Both the position numbers and the translations under genes were made by a program. Positions 26,701-34,247 of a DNA stretch of 64,000 bases are shown here, in pieces. Position 1 is the first letter of the stretch; each line of letters starts with the position of its first letter. Below the pieces are notes generated by a model that was not told the origin of the DNA, did no database searches, and worked only from the letters and a program-made list of their open reading frames with translations. Source of the stretch: PALSA-1296 sp037143335 (GTDB lineage Bacteria; Bacteroidota; Ignavibacteria; Palsa-1295); the NCBI GenBank assembly GCA_037143335.1, contig JBAWZA010000003.1:115679-179678 (forward strand), written 5' to 3'.

Positions 26701-27228
26701 GGTGCCAAAAATTTCTTTGTATTTTCCTGCAACTTGCTTCGCCTTATTGAAGTCGTCCGCGATGAGATACGGAGAAATTACCCCACCAGCACACGCCGAC
26801 ATTGCAATCAAACCTTCGTGATGCTGACTTAATAATTCAAGATCAATGCGAGGCTTATAGTAAAAACCTTCAGTATATCCCTTCGAGACAAGTTTTAGTA
26901 AATTTTGGTAGCCAGTATTATTTTTTGCAAGGAGGATAAGATGATGATAAACTTTTCGCTTTGCACTCGGATCGTTTATTGCTTCGCGGTCATACCTAGA
27001 TCCTTCGGAGACAATATAAATTTCACAGCCTATAATTGGCTTGATGCCCTCAGCCTTCGCCGCTTTATAAAAATCGTACGCTCCGAACATCACACCGTGA
27101 TCGGTCATCGCGACTGCCGACATCTCATGCTTTTTGGCTGCACCAACCAGATCCTTAATGGACTGTGCCCCATCAAGCAGTGAGTAGTACGTGTGATTAT
27201 GTAAGTGAATGAAATCCGATTGCGGCAT
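23728..27228 (-). CDS. dnaE: DNA polymerase III alpha subunit
   Basis: Replicative polymerase catalytic subunit (family C), 1166 residues, the usual size for DnaE1. The N-terminal PHP domain is 1 to about 280, with HLHNHTYYSLLDG at 8-20 and MTDHG at 41-45. The polymerase core shows GPGRGSAAGS (367-376) and the metal-binding PDIDIDF (407-413; D408 and D410). Fingers carry YRPGPMEYIPEFI, then a helix-hairpin-helix region, an OB-fold (VIGVIVGITRKLDRNGKAFAIVSLEDF) and a short C-terminal tail. The start MPQSDFIHLHNH is unambiguous. Confidence 0.97.
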   Translation of the reverse strand: MPQSDFIHLHNHTYYSLLDGAQSIKDLVGAAKKHEMSAVAMTDHGVMFGAYDFYKAAKAEGIKPIIGCEIYIVSEGSRYDREAINDPSAKRKVYHHLILLAKNNTGYQNLLKLVSKGYTEGFYYKPRIDLELLSQHHEGLIAMSACAGGVISPYLIADDFNKAKQVAGKYKEIFGTDFYVELQNHHLAVEQKVLAQAPRLAKEMGLQLVCTNDVHYSIPAHAEAHNVLMYIKDADKDSPPDVKKLKYGTPEYYFRSPAEMRQLFGEFEGALENTLRIADECNVTISKDLKLPSFPIPPESGVTTLDAYLEKVTWEGIEKRYRLVNAEVKERTEFELGVIKKMGYPGYFLIVQDFIDAARKQGVSVGPGRGSAAGSIVAYALGITAVDPIKYNLLFERFLNPERVSMPDIDIDFSDDKREKVIEYVRDKYGKESVAQIITFSTLSARAVLKDVGRVMGVPLNIIGELTNCIPVVMGRVTPLKEAMELPEMKDVLKRYSSDDRVKQMLEYAKVLEGFARSASRHAAGVVIAPGNISNYVPLYKSPNEEEAVTQFTMKDVEDVGLLKMDFLGLRTLSIIDTTLDLIEKNHGIRINIDDIPLDDKKTYELFGRGDTIAVFQFDSPPMQNYMRALKPENIEDLSSMNALYRPGPMEYIPEFIDRKQGRKKVEYLHPLLEPILAETYGVIVVQEQVMRIARDLAGFSLAKADEMRRAMGKKDLQKMEAMKAVFIEGCLSNNIPDKTANEIFDRLAKFASYGFNKSHSLAYSLIAYQTAYLKANYTSEFLAANMTHEMGSADYIVQLIDEAKKYDIPTLPPDVNSSELKFTATKEGIRFGLAGIKNVGGKATENIVKERELNGPFTSIYNFTGRLDNRLVNKRAVEALIESGAFDSTKPDSRIMGQYRADLITSVEHALAYGAMSAKSSSSGMDSLFDTDSTKSTIHEPSLASSSLTWSEREMLSREKVVLGFYVSGHPLERYRVDVQSFATHRISELADMKQNDSVFVIGVIVGITRKLDRNGKAFAIVSLEDFSGKIDCVFWSDTYRDYQNLVVDEQPITIQGKVRKNSINDVPNIVVSTASDISGIRKKSAKGVNLRIESRDEFEKTLEALKQLCLQHHGNCTTYVTVENLAQAMTRRYKLPDQFAVASDDKFVSEFEAHFGKNRLLFIS

Positions 27229-27379
27229 CAGTGAGCGTTAGAGAATTAGTATGAATCTACCCAACAAATTTGCTGATAGATTAGGTTGATTCCCCTGTAG
27301 TTTAATGAAAATTTGTTTGAATTAGAAACAATTCACAAAAAGAGAGCGTGGAGGTGACGTGAATCGGTCTGAACACAGC

Positions 27380-28423
27380 TTATTTTTCTTCTACATGCTC
27401 ATACTTCAAAACAACAAAGGTATTAGCAGCAATCGGGTTAATCGGAGGAGAACTAACCGAAGGCTTTACGAGTAAATCTTCATGAAGTGCAACAAAATAC
27501 AGAGCATGAGTTTGAGAGTCAAATGCCATTGTGCGCGCCCCCTTCGGTGTCAGGATATTATCAAGCACAGCCGTTTGCCGCCATTCATCGTCTAATGATT
27601 CTATCACCGTTGCAGTACCGTCACCATTCGATGAGATGACAAATCCCAAAGTTGAATCAAAGACGACAGCATCCGCGCCAGTACCAGTTCCCAAAATATC
27701 TACGACACGCCCGTTCCTCGCATTGATCGTCACAAGCTTTCCATTTGGACATGCAATAAAAAGGATCGAGGCGGCTTTATTCATGGCAATTCCGGTCGGC
27801 TCTTTTCCGGGTGAAACCGACCAAGTGGCAGTGAAGTGATTCATTTTCGAATCTATCTTTACAACCACCGAGCGATCCTCCAGATTAACAAAAATATTAC
27901 CAGCACCATCGGCAACGGCAAATTCCGGAGCGCCACCAAGTTTAACTGTTGCAACGACATCACCCGCGACTGGATCAATCACGGATATATCATTACTCTT
28001 ACCGTTCATGACAAATACATGCTGCGAAGCGGGATCAAAAATAATGGCATCAGGTTTTGTGCCGACGGGAATTGTTTTAATAGTCGCCAGCGATTTCAGA
28101 TCGAACATCAGAACAGAATTTGATTTTCCACAGCTGATAAATCCGTGTCCCGCAGTTTCTACGAATGCGACTCCGTGCGCTCCATCAGTGCCAGTGATTG
28201 GCTGCAGCAATGAATCCCGATCGAGGTCCATGACTTCAACCTGAGTAGAGTGAGCGATAAATAAACGACGATGCTTTTGGTCGATTGCGAGATAATCCCA
28301 TCGCTCAAGTCCACCAATCGGAATCTCCTTAACCAATCGGTAAGGGTGACGTGAGAGTGGGGTCGAAAATGCTGGAGTGGCGAAGACGAAAAGAAATGTG
28401 GAGAGTAATAGTAATCTATGCAT
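27380..28423 (-). CDS. YncE-like beta-propeller protein, exported
   Basis: 347-residue protein with a signal peptide (1-20, TPAFST) and repeated propeller blades of the YncE/YVTN type: VMDLDRDSLL, VLMFDLKSLATIKTIPVG, VSVIDPVAG-type repeats such as DISVIDPVAGDVVATVKLGG, and LVTINARNGRVVDILG. Probably periplasmic; function unknown. The gene ends the gcvT-livG-livF run and lies only 3 bp downstream of livF, so co-transcription is likely. Confidence 0.8.
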   Translation of the reverse strand: MHRLLLLSTFLFVFATPAFSTPLSRHPYRLVKEIPIGGLERWDYLAIDQKHRRLFIAHSTQVEVMDLDRDSLLQPITGTDGAHGVAFVETAGHGFISCGKSNSVLMFDLKSLATIKTIPVGTKPDAIIFDPASQHVFVMNGKSNDISVIDPVAGDVVATVKLGGAPEFAVADGAGNIFVNLEDRSVVVKIDSKMNHFTATWSVSPGKEPTGIAMNKAASILFIACPNGKLVTINARNGRVVDILGTGTGADAVVFDSTLGFVISSNGDGTATVIESLDDEWRQTAVLDNILTPKGARTMAFDSQTHALYFVALHEDLLVKPSVSSPPINPIAANTFVVLKYEHVEEK

Positions 28424-28426
28424 TGC

Positions 28427-29137
28427 TTATGCGCTACCTAAATAGGCTTTCTTAATATCCTCGTTCTCAGCAAGTTCTTTCGCATTACCTTCGAGGACAA
28501 TCTTTCCTGTTTCCAGGACGTAGCCATGATGTGCGATACCGAGTGCCATGCGAGCGTTCTGTTCTACAAGCAATACAGTTACTCCAAGATTCTTATTGAT
28601 CTCTACAATTTTTTCAAAGATGGTACGAACCAATATTGGAGCAATACCAAGTGAGGGTTCATCCAATAACAGGAGTCTTGGTTTGGACATCAGCGATCTG
28701 CCGATTGCGAGCATCTGTTGCTCGCCACCGCTGAGTGTACCACCAGCTTGCGAAATTCTTTCTTTAAGTCGCGGAAAGATATTAAAGATGTAGTCCAAAT
28801 CCTTTGCAATCTCGTCAGTATCTTTTCTGAGATATGCGCCCATCTTCAAATTTTCTTGGACAGTGAGGTTAGCAAATATCATACGCCCTTCAGGGGATTG
28901 CGCGATGCCACGCTTCACGATCTCATGAGCAGGAAGCGAGCAAAGTTCTTCGTTGCCAATTTTGATGCTTCCCGATTTTGATTTGATAAGTCCGCTAACT
29001 GTACGAAGCAGAGTGGTCTTGCCAGCGCCATTGGCTCCGATAAGAGTAACGATAGCGCCATCAGGTACCGAAAGCGAAATGCCTTTGATCGCCTTTATCT
29101 GGCCGTAGGAAACATGTAAATCTTTAATCTCTAACAC
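28427..29137 (-). CDS. livF: branched-chain amino acid ABC transporter ATP-binding protein LivF
   Basis: ABC ATPase of the LivF type, 236 residues. Walker A GANGAGKT lies at 34-41, the signature LSGGEQQMLAIGRSLM and Walker B LLLLDEPSLGIAP follow, and the C-terminus is short, as in LivF. It should pair with LivG encoded just upstream. The permeases (LivH, LivM) and binding protein (LivK) are not in this window, so the real substrate, branched-chain amino acid, urea or another amide, cannot be confirmed. Confidence 0.88.
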   Translation of the reverse strand: MLEIKDLHVSYGQIKAIKGISLSVPDGAIVTLIGANGAGKTTLLRTVSGLIKSKSGSIKIGNEELCSLPAHEIVKRGIAQSPEGRMIFANLTVQENLKMGAYLRKDTDEIAKDLDYIFNIFPRLKERISQAGGTLSGGEQQMLAIGRSLMSKPRLLLLDEPSLGIAPILVRTIFEKIVEINKNLGVTVLLVEQNARMALGIAHHGYVLETGKIVLEGNAKELAENEDIKKAYLGSA

Positions 29138-29191
29138 TCGTGAGTTTGTTCTTGGTGTTGAATAAATAAATATGCATGGGTGGCAGAAAAA

Positions 29192-29959
29192 TTAATTATC
29201 GTCAACCCCTAAATATGCTTCAATCACTTTCGGGTCAGTCCTGATTTCATGTGGTGTACCTTCGGCTATCTTCTGACCGTAATCGAGTACGAGAATTCGT
29301 TCGCACACTCCCATGACTAAACTCATATCATGCTCAATCAACAGTATGGCGATATTGAATTCATCCCTGATCTGCTTGATAAGTTTCATAAGTGAATGTT
29401 TCTCGGTGGGATTCATTCCCGCTGCTGGCTCATCAAGTAGCAAAAGTTTTGGTTCTGTGGCGAGAGCGCGAATAATTTCTAATCTGCGTTGATCGCCATA
29501 AGGCAAACTCGTTGCCTGTTCTTCTCGAACTTCGCGTAAGTTAAAAAACTCTAAGAGTGAGTCAATCTTTTTTGCAATTTCTCTTTCCTCTCCATAGAAA
29601 TTGCCTAATCGTACGAGCGAACCGAATAGTTTATTTTTCGATCTCGGAGCGAACGATACACGAATGTTATCAAAGACGGACATCCCTCGAAAAAGACGTA
29701 TGTTTTGGAAAGTTCGAGAAATTCCACACCGTGTTATTTCATTTGGTTTCAGACCTCGGATACTTTTGCCTTGAAAAAAAACTTCGCCTACTGTCGGAGT
29801 ATAAACGCCCGTGATTACATTAAAAACAGTTGTCTTCCCCGCGCCGTTTGGACCGATCAAACCAATGAGATCATGCGGATCAATTTGCGCATTGAGATCG
29901 CCCACAGCGGTAAGCCCGCCGAATCGCATCGTCACATCTCGAAGGTCAAGTCCCATCAT
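29192..29959 (-). CDS. livG: branched-chain amino acid ABC transporter ATP-binding protein LivG
   Basis: ABC ATPase of the LivG type, 255 residues: Walker A GPNGAGKT at 36-43, the LivG-specific signature LPYGDQRRLEIIRAL, Walker B LLLLDEPAAGMNP and the LivG C-terminal extension ending in AYLGVDDN. It lies between gcvT (gap 35 bp) and livF (gap 54 bp) on the same strand. Its permease partners must be elsewhere. Confidence 0.88.
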   Translation of the reverse strand: MMGLDLRDVTMRFGGLTAVGDLNAQIDPHDLIGLIGPNGAGKTTVFNVITGVYTPTVGEVFFQGKSIRGLKPNEITRCGISRTFQNIRLFRGMSVFDNIRVSFAPRSKNKLFGSLVRLGNFYGEEREIAKKIDSLLEFFNLREVREEQATSLPYGDQRRLEIIRALATEPKLLLLDEPAAGMNPTEKHSLMKLIKQIRDEFNIAILLIEHDMSLVMGVCERILVLDYGQKIAEGTPHEIRTDPKVIEAYLGVDDN

Positions 29960-29994
29960 TAAAACTTTAGTTTACCCCTTTATCTACTGAAAAA

Positions 29995-31113
29995 TTAAGA
30001 TTTTGTATGAGGCGACACAAAAGGTGGCTTCGTGATAATTGCCTTGACTCGTTTGCCAGGTCGTGTCTCGATAATAATCTCTGTTCCAACTGCACTTAAA
30101 TCCGTCGGCACATAGGCAAGCCCGATTGCTTTGCTCGTCATTGGTGATATGTTGCCACTTGTTACAATACCGATTTGCGTACCAGATTCATCCACGACAA
30201 TATGTCCGTGCCGTGCAATTGCACCCTTTTCGTCTATAATGAAACCAGAAAGTTTGCGTGAGAGTCCCCGCTCTTTTTGAGACCTCAGAGAATCAGAGGC
30301 AATACAAGGGATTGATTTATTCAACTTGGTGATCCATGCGAGTCCAGCTTCGAGCGGATTGGTTGTCTCATCAATATCATTACCGTAGAGGCAATACCCC
30401 ATCTCAAGCCTAAGTGTATCCCTTGCGCCCAATCCAATAGGTGCAATGTCAAATTCTTTCCCCGCTTCAAAAATTGCATCCCACACCGCAGTGGCGGTAA
30501 CCGCTTCACTTGTAAAATATATTTCTATCCCCGCTTCCCCAGTATATCCTGTGCGAGAAATTACCATCCCGATTCCAGCAAAGTTGCCGAGCACAAATGA
30601 ATAGTACGGCATCTCAGAAAGTTTTACGTCGGTTAACTTTTGCATTGCTTCGAGAGCCTTCGCGCCTTGAATGGCGAGTAACGAAGTATTCTCCGAAATA
30701 TTTTCAAGAGTTACATTGTACTTTTTTGATTGCTCAGAGAAATGCGCCCAATCGTTTGCTGTTGTGCCGGCATTGACAACAGCCATATAATGATTTTCTG
30801 CGAACATGTAAATCAGCAGATCATCAATGATGCCGCCGTTGGCTAAGGGCATTGCACTGTATTGCGCCTTTCCCGGGGAAAGTGCAGCTACATCGTTAAC
30901 AGTAATATACTGTAGAAACGCCAGCGCATCAGGGCCCTTCACCTCGAACTCACCCATGTGCGATACATCGAAGACGCCAACTCCACCTGTACGCACGATT
31001 TTATGTTCACCAATAATTCCGGTAGGATATTGAACTGGCATTTCAAAACCGCCGAACTCGACCATCTTTGCGCCAAGCGAAATGTGTTTATCGTAAAAAG
31101 GTGTACGTTTCAA
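29995..31113 (-). CDS. gcvT: aminomethyltransferase (glycine cleavage T protein)
   Basis: Folate-dependent T protein that releases ammonia from the aminomethyl-lipoyl H protein. The chosen TTG at 31113 gives KRTPFYDKHISLGAKMVEFGG, the normal family N-terminus, and 372 residues; longer starts (ATG at 31158) add a non-conserved tail. Conserved GVFDVSHMGEFEVKG (46-60), AGIEIYF, LGARDTLRLEMGYCLYGND and the C-terminal domain are present. gcvH and gcvP are not nearby, and no glycine riboswitch is visible in the leader. Confidence 0.92.
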   Translation of the reverse strand: MKRTPFYDKHISLGAKMVEFGGFEMPVQYPTGIIGEHKIVRTGGVGVFDVSHMGEFEVKGPDALAFLQYITVNDVAALSPGKAQYSAMPLANGGIIDDLLIYMFAENHYMAVVNAGTTANDWAHFSEQSKKYNVTLENISENTSLLAIQGAKALEAMQKLTDVKLSEMPYYSFVLGNFAGIGMVISRTGYTGEAGIEIYFTSEAVTATAVWDAIFEAGKEFDIAPIGLGARDTLRLEMGYCLYGNDIDETTNPLEAGLAWITKLNKSIPCIASDSLRSQKERGLSRKLSGFIIDEKGAIARHGHIVVDESGTQIGIVTSGNISPMTSKAIGLAYVPTDLSAVGTEIIIETRPGKRVKAIITKPPFVSPHTKS

Positions 31114-31250
31114 TTGTTTAGTATAGTTGAAAGTGCAAAAATACGACGAAAATAACATCGGCAGCTCGACTACGCATCTTCTCACCATCTAACAAAGTAC
31201 TTGCGAATAGGGACACAGAAGATAGGAAGGGTTTGTTCAATAACACTCGC

Positions 31251-32018
31251 ATGAACGTAATCTCATTTCTCGGACGGAAGACAACGAATTTTTTTACAGA
31301 ATTCGGCGAAATATCACGTCTTGCCGGAAGAACGATCGGATTCATCACACGTATTGGAAGTGATAGAATTTTGCTCCTCAAACAAATGGAGCATATTGGC
31401 ACGAACTCCCTACCACTAGTCATTGTGATCGGATTTTTTACGGGAATGGTGAGTGCATGGCAAGCAGCGTATCAGTTCAAGGGACTCATTTCCTTCAGCC
31501 TCATCGGTTCAGCCGTCAGTCGTGCGATCTTCATAGAACTCGGTCCCGTGCTTACGGCAATCGTTATCGCTGGACGCGTCGGAGCTTCAATAGCCGCTGA
31601 GCTTGGGACTATGAAGGTAACAGAACAGATTGATGCACTTGAGAGCTTGGGGATAAGTCCAGTCCGCTACCTTTCGACACCTCGTGTCGTTGCAGCGACC
31701 ATCATGATGCCTGTACTGACGATTTTTGCGAACCTCATTGCGCTTGGCGGTGCATTCATTGTTGCCAATTTTTTCCTCGGCATTACCAGCAAAGTATTTT
31801 TTGATAGCGTCAAACATTTTTTCCACCTGAAGGACGTACTTGGTGGAATATTTAAATCCATATTCTTCGGCGGTTTCACCGCACTAATTGGAGTATATGT
31901 AGGGCTGAGAACTTCTGGCGGAGCTGAAGGAGTTGGAAAAGCAAGCATCAGAGCTTTCGTGCTATCTGCCTCGATGGTACTCATTTTGGATTACATGCTC
32001 TGGACTATTATTTTCTAA
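31251..32018 (+). CDS. mlaE: ABC transporter permease MlaE (YrbE family)
   Basis: Inner-membrane permease of a phospholipid/lipid MCE transporter. From the ATG at 31251 it has 255 residues with about five membrane helices. The family landmarks are IGFFTGMVSAWQ, RAIFIELGPVLTAIVIAGRVGASIAAELGTMKVTEQIDAL (the conserved glycine-rich loop and coupling helix) and the late FFGGFTALIGVYVGLRTSGGAEGVG. A TTG start at 31233 is also possible, with an AGGAAGG just before it. It lies 3 bp upstream of mlaF; no MlaD (MCE) gene follows. Confidence 0.92.
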   Translation: MNVISFLGRKTTNFFTEFGEISRLAGRTIGFITRIGSDRILLLKQMEHIGTNSLPLVIVIGFFTGMVSAWQAAYQFKGLISFSLIGSAVSRAIFIELGPVLTAIVIAGRVGASIAAELGTMKVTEQIDALESLGISPVRYLSTPRVVAATIMMPVLTIFANLIALGGAFIVANFFLGITSKVFFDSVKHFFHLKDVLGGIFKSIFFGGFTALIGVYVGLRTSGGAEGVGKASIRAFVLSASMVLILDYMLWTIIF

Positions 32019-32021
32019 GCC

Positions 32022-32750
32022 GTGATAGAAATCCGCAACCTCCATAAATCATTCGACGGAACATCCATACTCCGAGGAGTTGACTTGCGTATCGCCGACG
32101 GCGAAACAGTTGCAATCATAGGTGAATCAGGATGCGGGAAGAGTGTACTGTTGAAGCATATCATCGGACTACTTATGCCGGATGAGGGCGGTGTAATTGT
32201 TGATGGGTTGGTGCTCGATGAAGCGAAAGAAAATGAAGTCTATGCCATGCGCAGACGAATTGGTTTTCTCTTCCAAAGCGCTGCTTTGTTTGACTCGATG
32301 ACCGTGTTCGAGAATGTCGTACTCGGTTTGTGGGAAGCCGGTGAACGCGACGAAGAAAAACTCCGAACTATCGCCAAAGAAAAACTTGAGCTTGTCGGCT
32401 TGAGAAACATTGAACACATGAAACCGTCGTCACTATCTGGTGGTATGAGGAAACGTGTTGGCTTAGCGCGCGCACTGGCAATGCATCCTCAGTATATGTT
32501 CTACGACGAACCTACAACAGGCCTCGACCCCGTTACGAGCGATCAGATAGACCGACTCATCCTTAGCCTTACAAAACACTTCTCTACGACGAATATCATC
32601 GTTACCCACGATCTCTTTACCGTAAATCGTATTGCTGAGAGGGTGGTATTCTTGGTTGAAGGCAAAGTGTACTTCGATGGCACGCCTAAGGAATTACTCG
32701 CCTCAGAAGATATGAAAATTCGACTCTTCATAGAACGCTTCGTGACTTAA
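32022..32750 (+). CDS. mlaF: ABC transporter ATP-binding protein MlaF
   Basis: ATPase of the lipid-transport MlaEF complex, 242 residues from a GTG start. Walker A GESGCGKS is at 34-41, with the signature LSGGMRKRVGLARALAM and Walker B YMFYDEPTTGLDP. It starts 3 bp after mlaE, so the two are co-translated. The gene is followed by a bidirectional terminator. The missing MCE (MlaD) subunit must be encoded elsewhere or the pair must serve another lipid system. Confidence 0.93.
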   Translation: MIEIRNLHKSFDGTSILRGVDLRIADGETVAIIGESGCGKSVLLKHIIGLLMPDEGGVIVDGLVLDEAKENEVYAMRRRIGFLFQSAALFDSMTVFENVVLGLWEAGERDEEKLRTIAKEKLELVGLRNIEHMKPSSLSGGMRKRVGLARALAMHPQYMFYDEPTTGLDPVTSDQIDRLILSLTKHFSTTNIIVTHDLFTVNRIAERVVFLVEGKVYFDGTPKELLASEDMKIRLFIERFVT

Positions 32751-32763
32751 TTCTTGCAAATAA

Positions 32764-32788
32764 AAAAGGCGACCATAAGTCGCCTTTT
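32764..32788. terminator. bidirectional rho-independent terminator
   Basis: AAAAGGCGAC (32764-32773) pairs with GTCGCCTTTT (32779-32788), 5-nt loop, between the convergent mlaF and outer-membrane protein genes. The A and T runs on both flanks allow it to act in both directions. Confidence 0.92.
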
Positions 32789-32810
32789 CCAAAAGTAATA
32801 GTTGAGGCTC

Positions 32811-34205
32811 TTAGAAATTCAGTTTCAGCGTAGGAGTTATGATGAAGAAATCAGGCCATTCCCATTTCTTAGCATCACGACCGACAACGGCAGCGTACTT
32901 CACCTCAAGATTCAACCATGTGAATATTCTGATGAATCCGTCAGCCAATAGCTCGTTGCAGTACTGCACATAGACGCCGTAATCATATCCACCATCCGCT
33001 TGATGGTTGTACCCAACTTTAACGAGCGGATCGAACTGACTGAAGCTTCCAGCTTCAAGTAAATCAATATTCGTATGTGGACCGGTGCCAATAGTTTTGG
33101 GGCCTAATGTCACTGCATTCACTTTATGGGTGCCGCCACCAACCTGAACGAAAGCACCTCTCAGCCCAGAGCCGAATGAGTATGTGACCCAAGCATGTCC
33201 AGAGAGACCGAGATAGTAGAGGCTATCCTTCCCTGTGCCAACATAACTCGTACGATACCTGTTAGTAACATTCGTATCTTGAGCACGAAGGCTAAAGGTA
33301 GTGGTACTCGGAGGAAACGAATTGAATAACTCTCCGCCGATGGAAAGTTTGGCGCCATCTTTGTCCTTTAATACATCTAAGATCTGGGTGATCTCAGCTT
33401 GGAAGCCTTGTGTTCCTTCAAGCTTCCGTTCTTTTATGCGAAAACTTCCTGAGAGTGAGAATGGTTGGAGTCCTGCCTCACCAAGTGGAAAGTTCAGCCC
33501 GATCTTAACATTCGTCATCTCTTTATTGATGATACCGAGCACTTCGACATTACCCGGCATCCAGAAGGGATAGCCAATGTAGTCGTTGCCCAAGCTCATT
33601 CCAAATCCAAAGCCTGACTTGAAGGTAATATCACCACCGAAAATCGAGCCGTTAATACCAGCGTACTGAATCTTCTGCTGACTTTGCTCACTGGAGATCA
33701 TGGTGTATTCGTAATTGGAGCGAGCATTGATCTTTGTATATAAATCTTCTCCGAGAATACGTTTAATCTGTGGAGTACCATAGACACCGATGGATTCAAT
33801 GACAATTTTCAAAAGACTCATATCATTGCTGATATCTCCGTCCGTTCTTGTTGGCGGCTTCTGAGTAATGATTAACTCCGCATTCGAATTTGGTGAGATT
33901 GTCTTATTTGCTTTGCGAAGCGCAGAGATCACACGCGATCTGATGCTACGATCAGTTACAATCCATTGGATCAACTCACTTTGTCTGGCGGTATCGATTG
34001 ACTCGATTGCCGCAAAGATACTCGTAAGTGCACGCTTTTCTTCTTGGGCATTCTTCAGCTCCTCACTCCAGTTTAGCTGTGGTGCATTTCCCAACGAAGT
34101 CTGCGGATTCTGGGGCGGTGTTCCGCTTCCTGGCTGAGCAAATGCTCGGACACCAGAGAAACTGATAAACGCGAAGAGCGCAAATACCTTTAGTAATCGT
34201 GACAT
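32811..34205 (-). CDS. predicted outer-membrane beta-barrel protein (second of two paralogs)
   Basis: Not recognised. The ATG at 34205 is chosen because a strong AAAGGAGT ribosome site lies just upstream and it opens a clean signal peptide (MSRLLKVFALFAFISF to AFAQ). The mature N-terminal third is helical and polar (GNAPQLNWSEELKNAQEEK). The C-terminal two thirds is Gly/aromatic beta-rich and ends in FFIITPTLKLNF with a terminal F, as in outer-membrane barrels. It is a homolog of the neighbouring 582-residue protein: both share LGN-x2-IG-x-PFW and RDAK ... FF-x-ITP-x-L. It closes a three-gene run with that protein and the GldM-like protein. Confidence 0.7.
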   Translation of the reverse strand: MSRLLKVFALFAFISFSGVRAFAQPGSGTPPQNPQTSLGNAPQLNWSEELKNAQEEKRALTSIFAAIESIDTARQSELIQWIVTDRSIRSRVISALRKANKTISPNSNAELIITQKPPTRTDGDISNDMSLLKIVIESIGVYGTPQIKRILGEDLYTKINARSNYEYTMISSEQSQQKIQYAGINGSIFGGDITFKSGFGFGMSLGNDYIGYPFWMPGNVEVLGIINKEMTNVKIGLNFPLGEAGLQPFSLSGSFRIKERKLEGTQGFQAEITQILDVLKDKDGAKLSIGGELFNSFPPSTTTFSLRAQDTNVTNRYRTSYVGTGKDSLYYLGLSGHAWVTYSFGSGLRGAFVQVGGGTHKVNAVTLGPKTIGTGPHTNIDLLEAGSFSQFDPLVKVGYNHQADGGYDYGVYVQYCNELLADGFIRIFTWLNLEVKYAAVVGRDAKKWEWPDFFIITPTLKLNF

Positions 34206-34247
34206 AGACAACTCCTTTGATAATTGTTGTGTGAGCATTCGCATTCC

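Noticed and set aside
31114..31250. Glycine riboswitch upstream of gcvT
   Set aside because: The leader lacks the conserved glycine-aptamer cores; only a divergent promoter region between gcvT and mlaE is seen.
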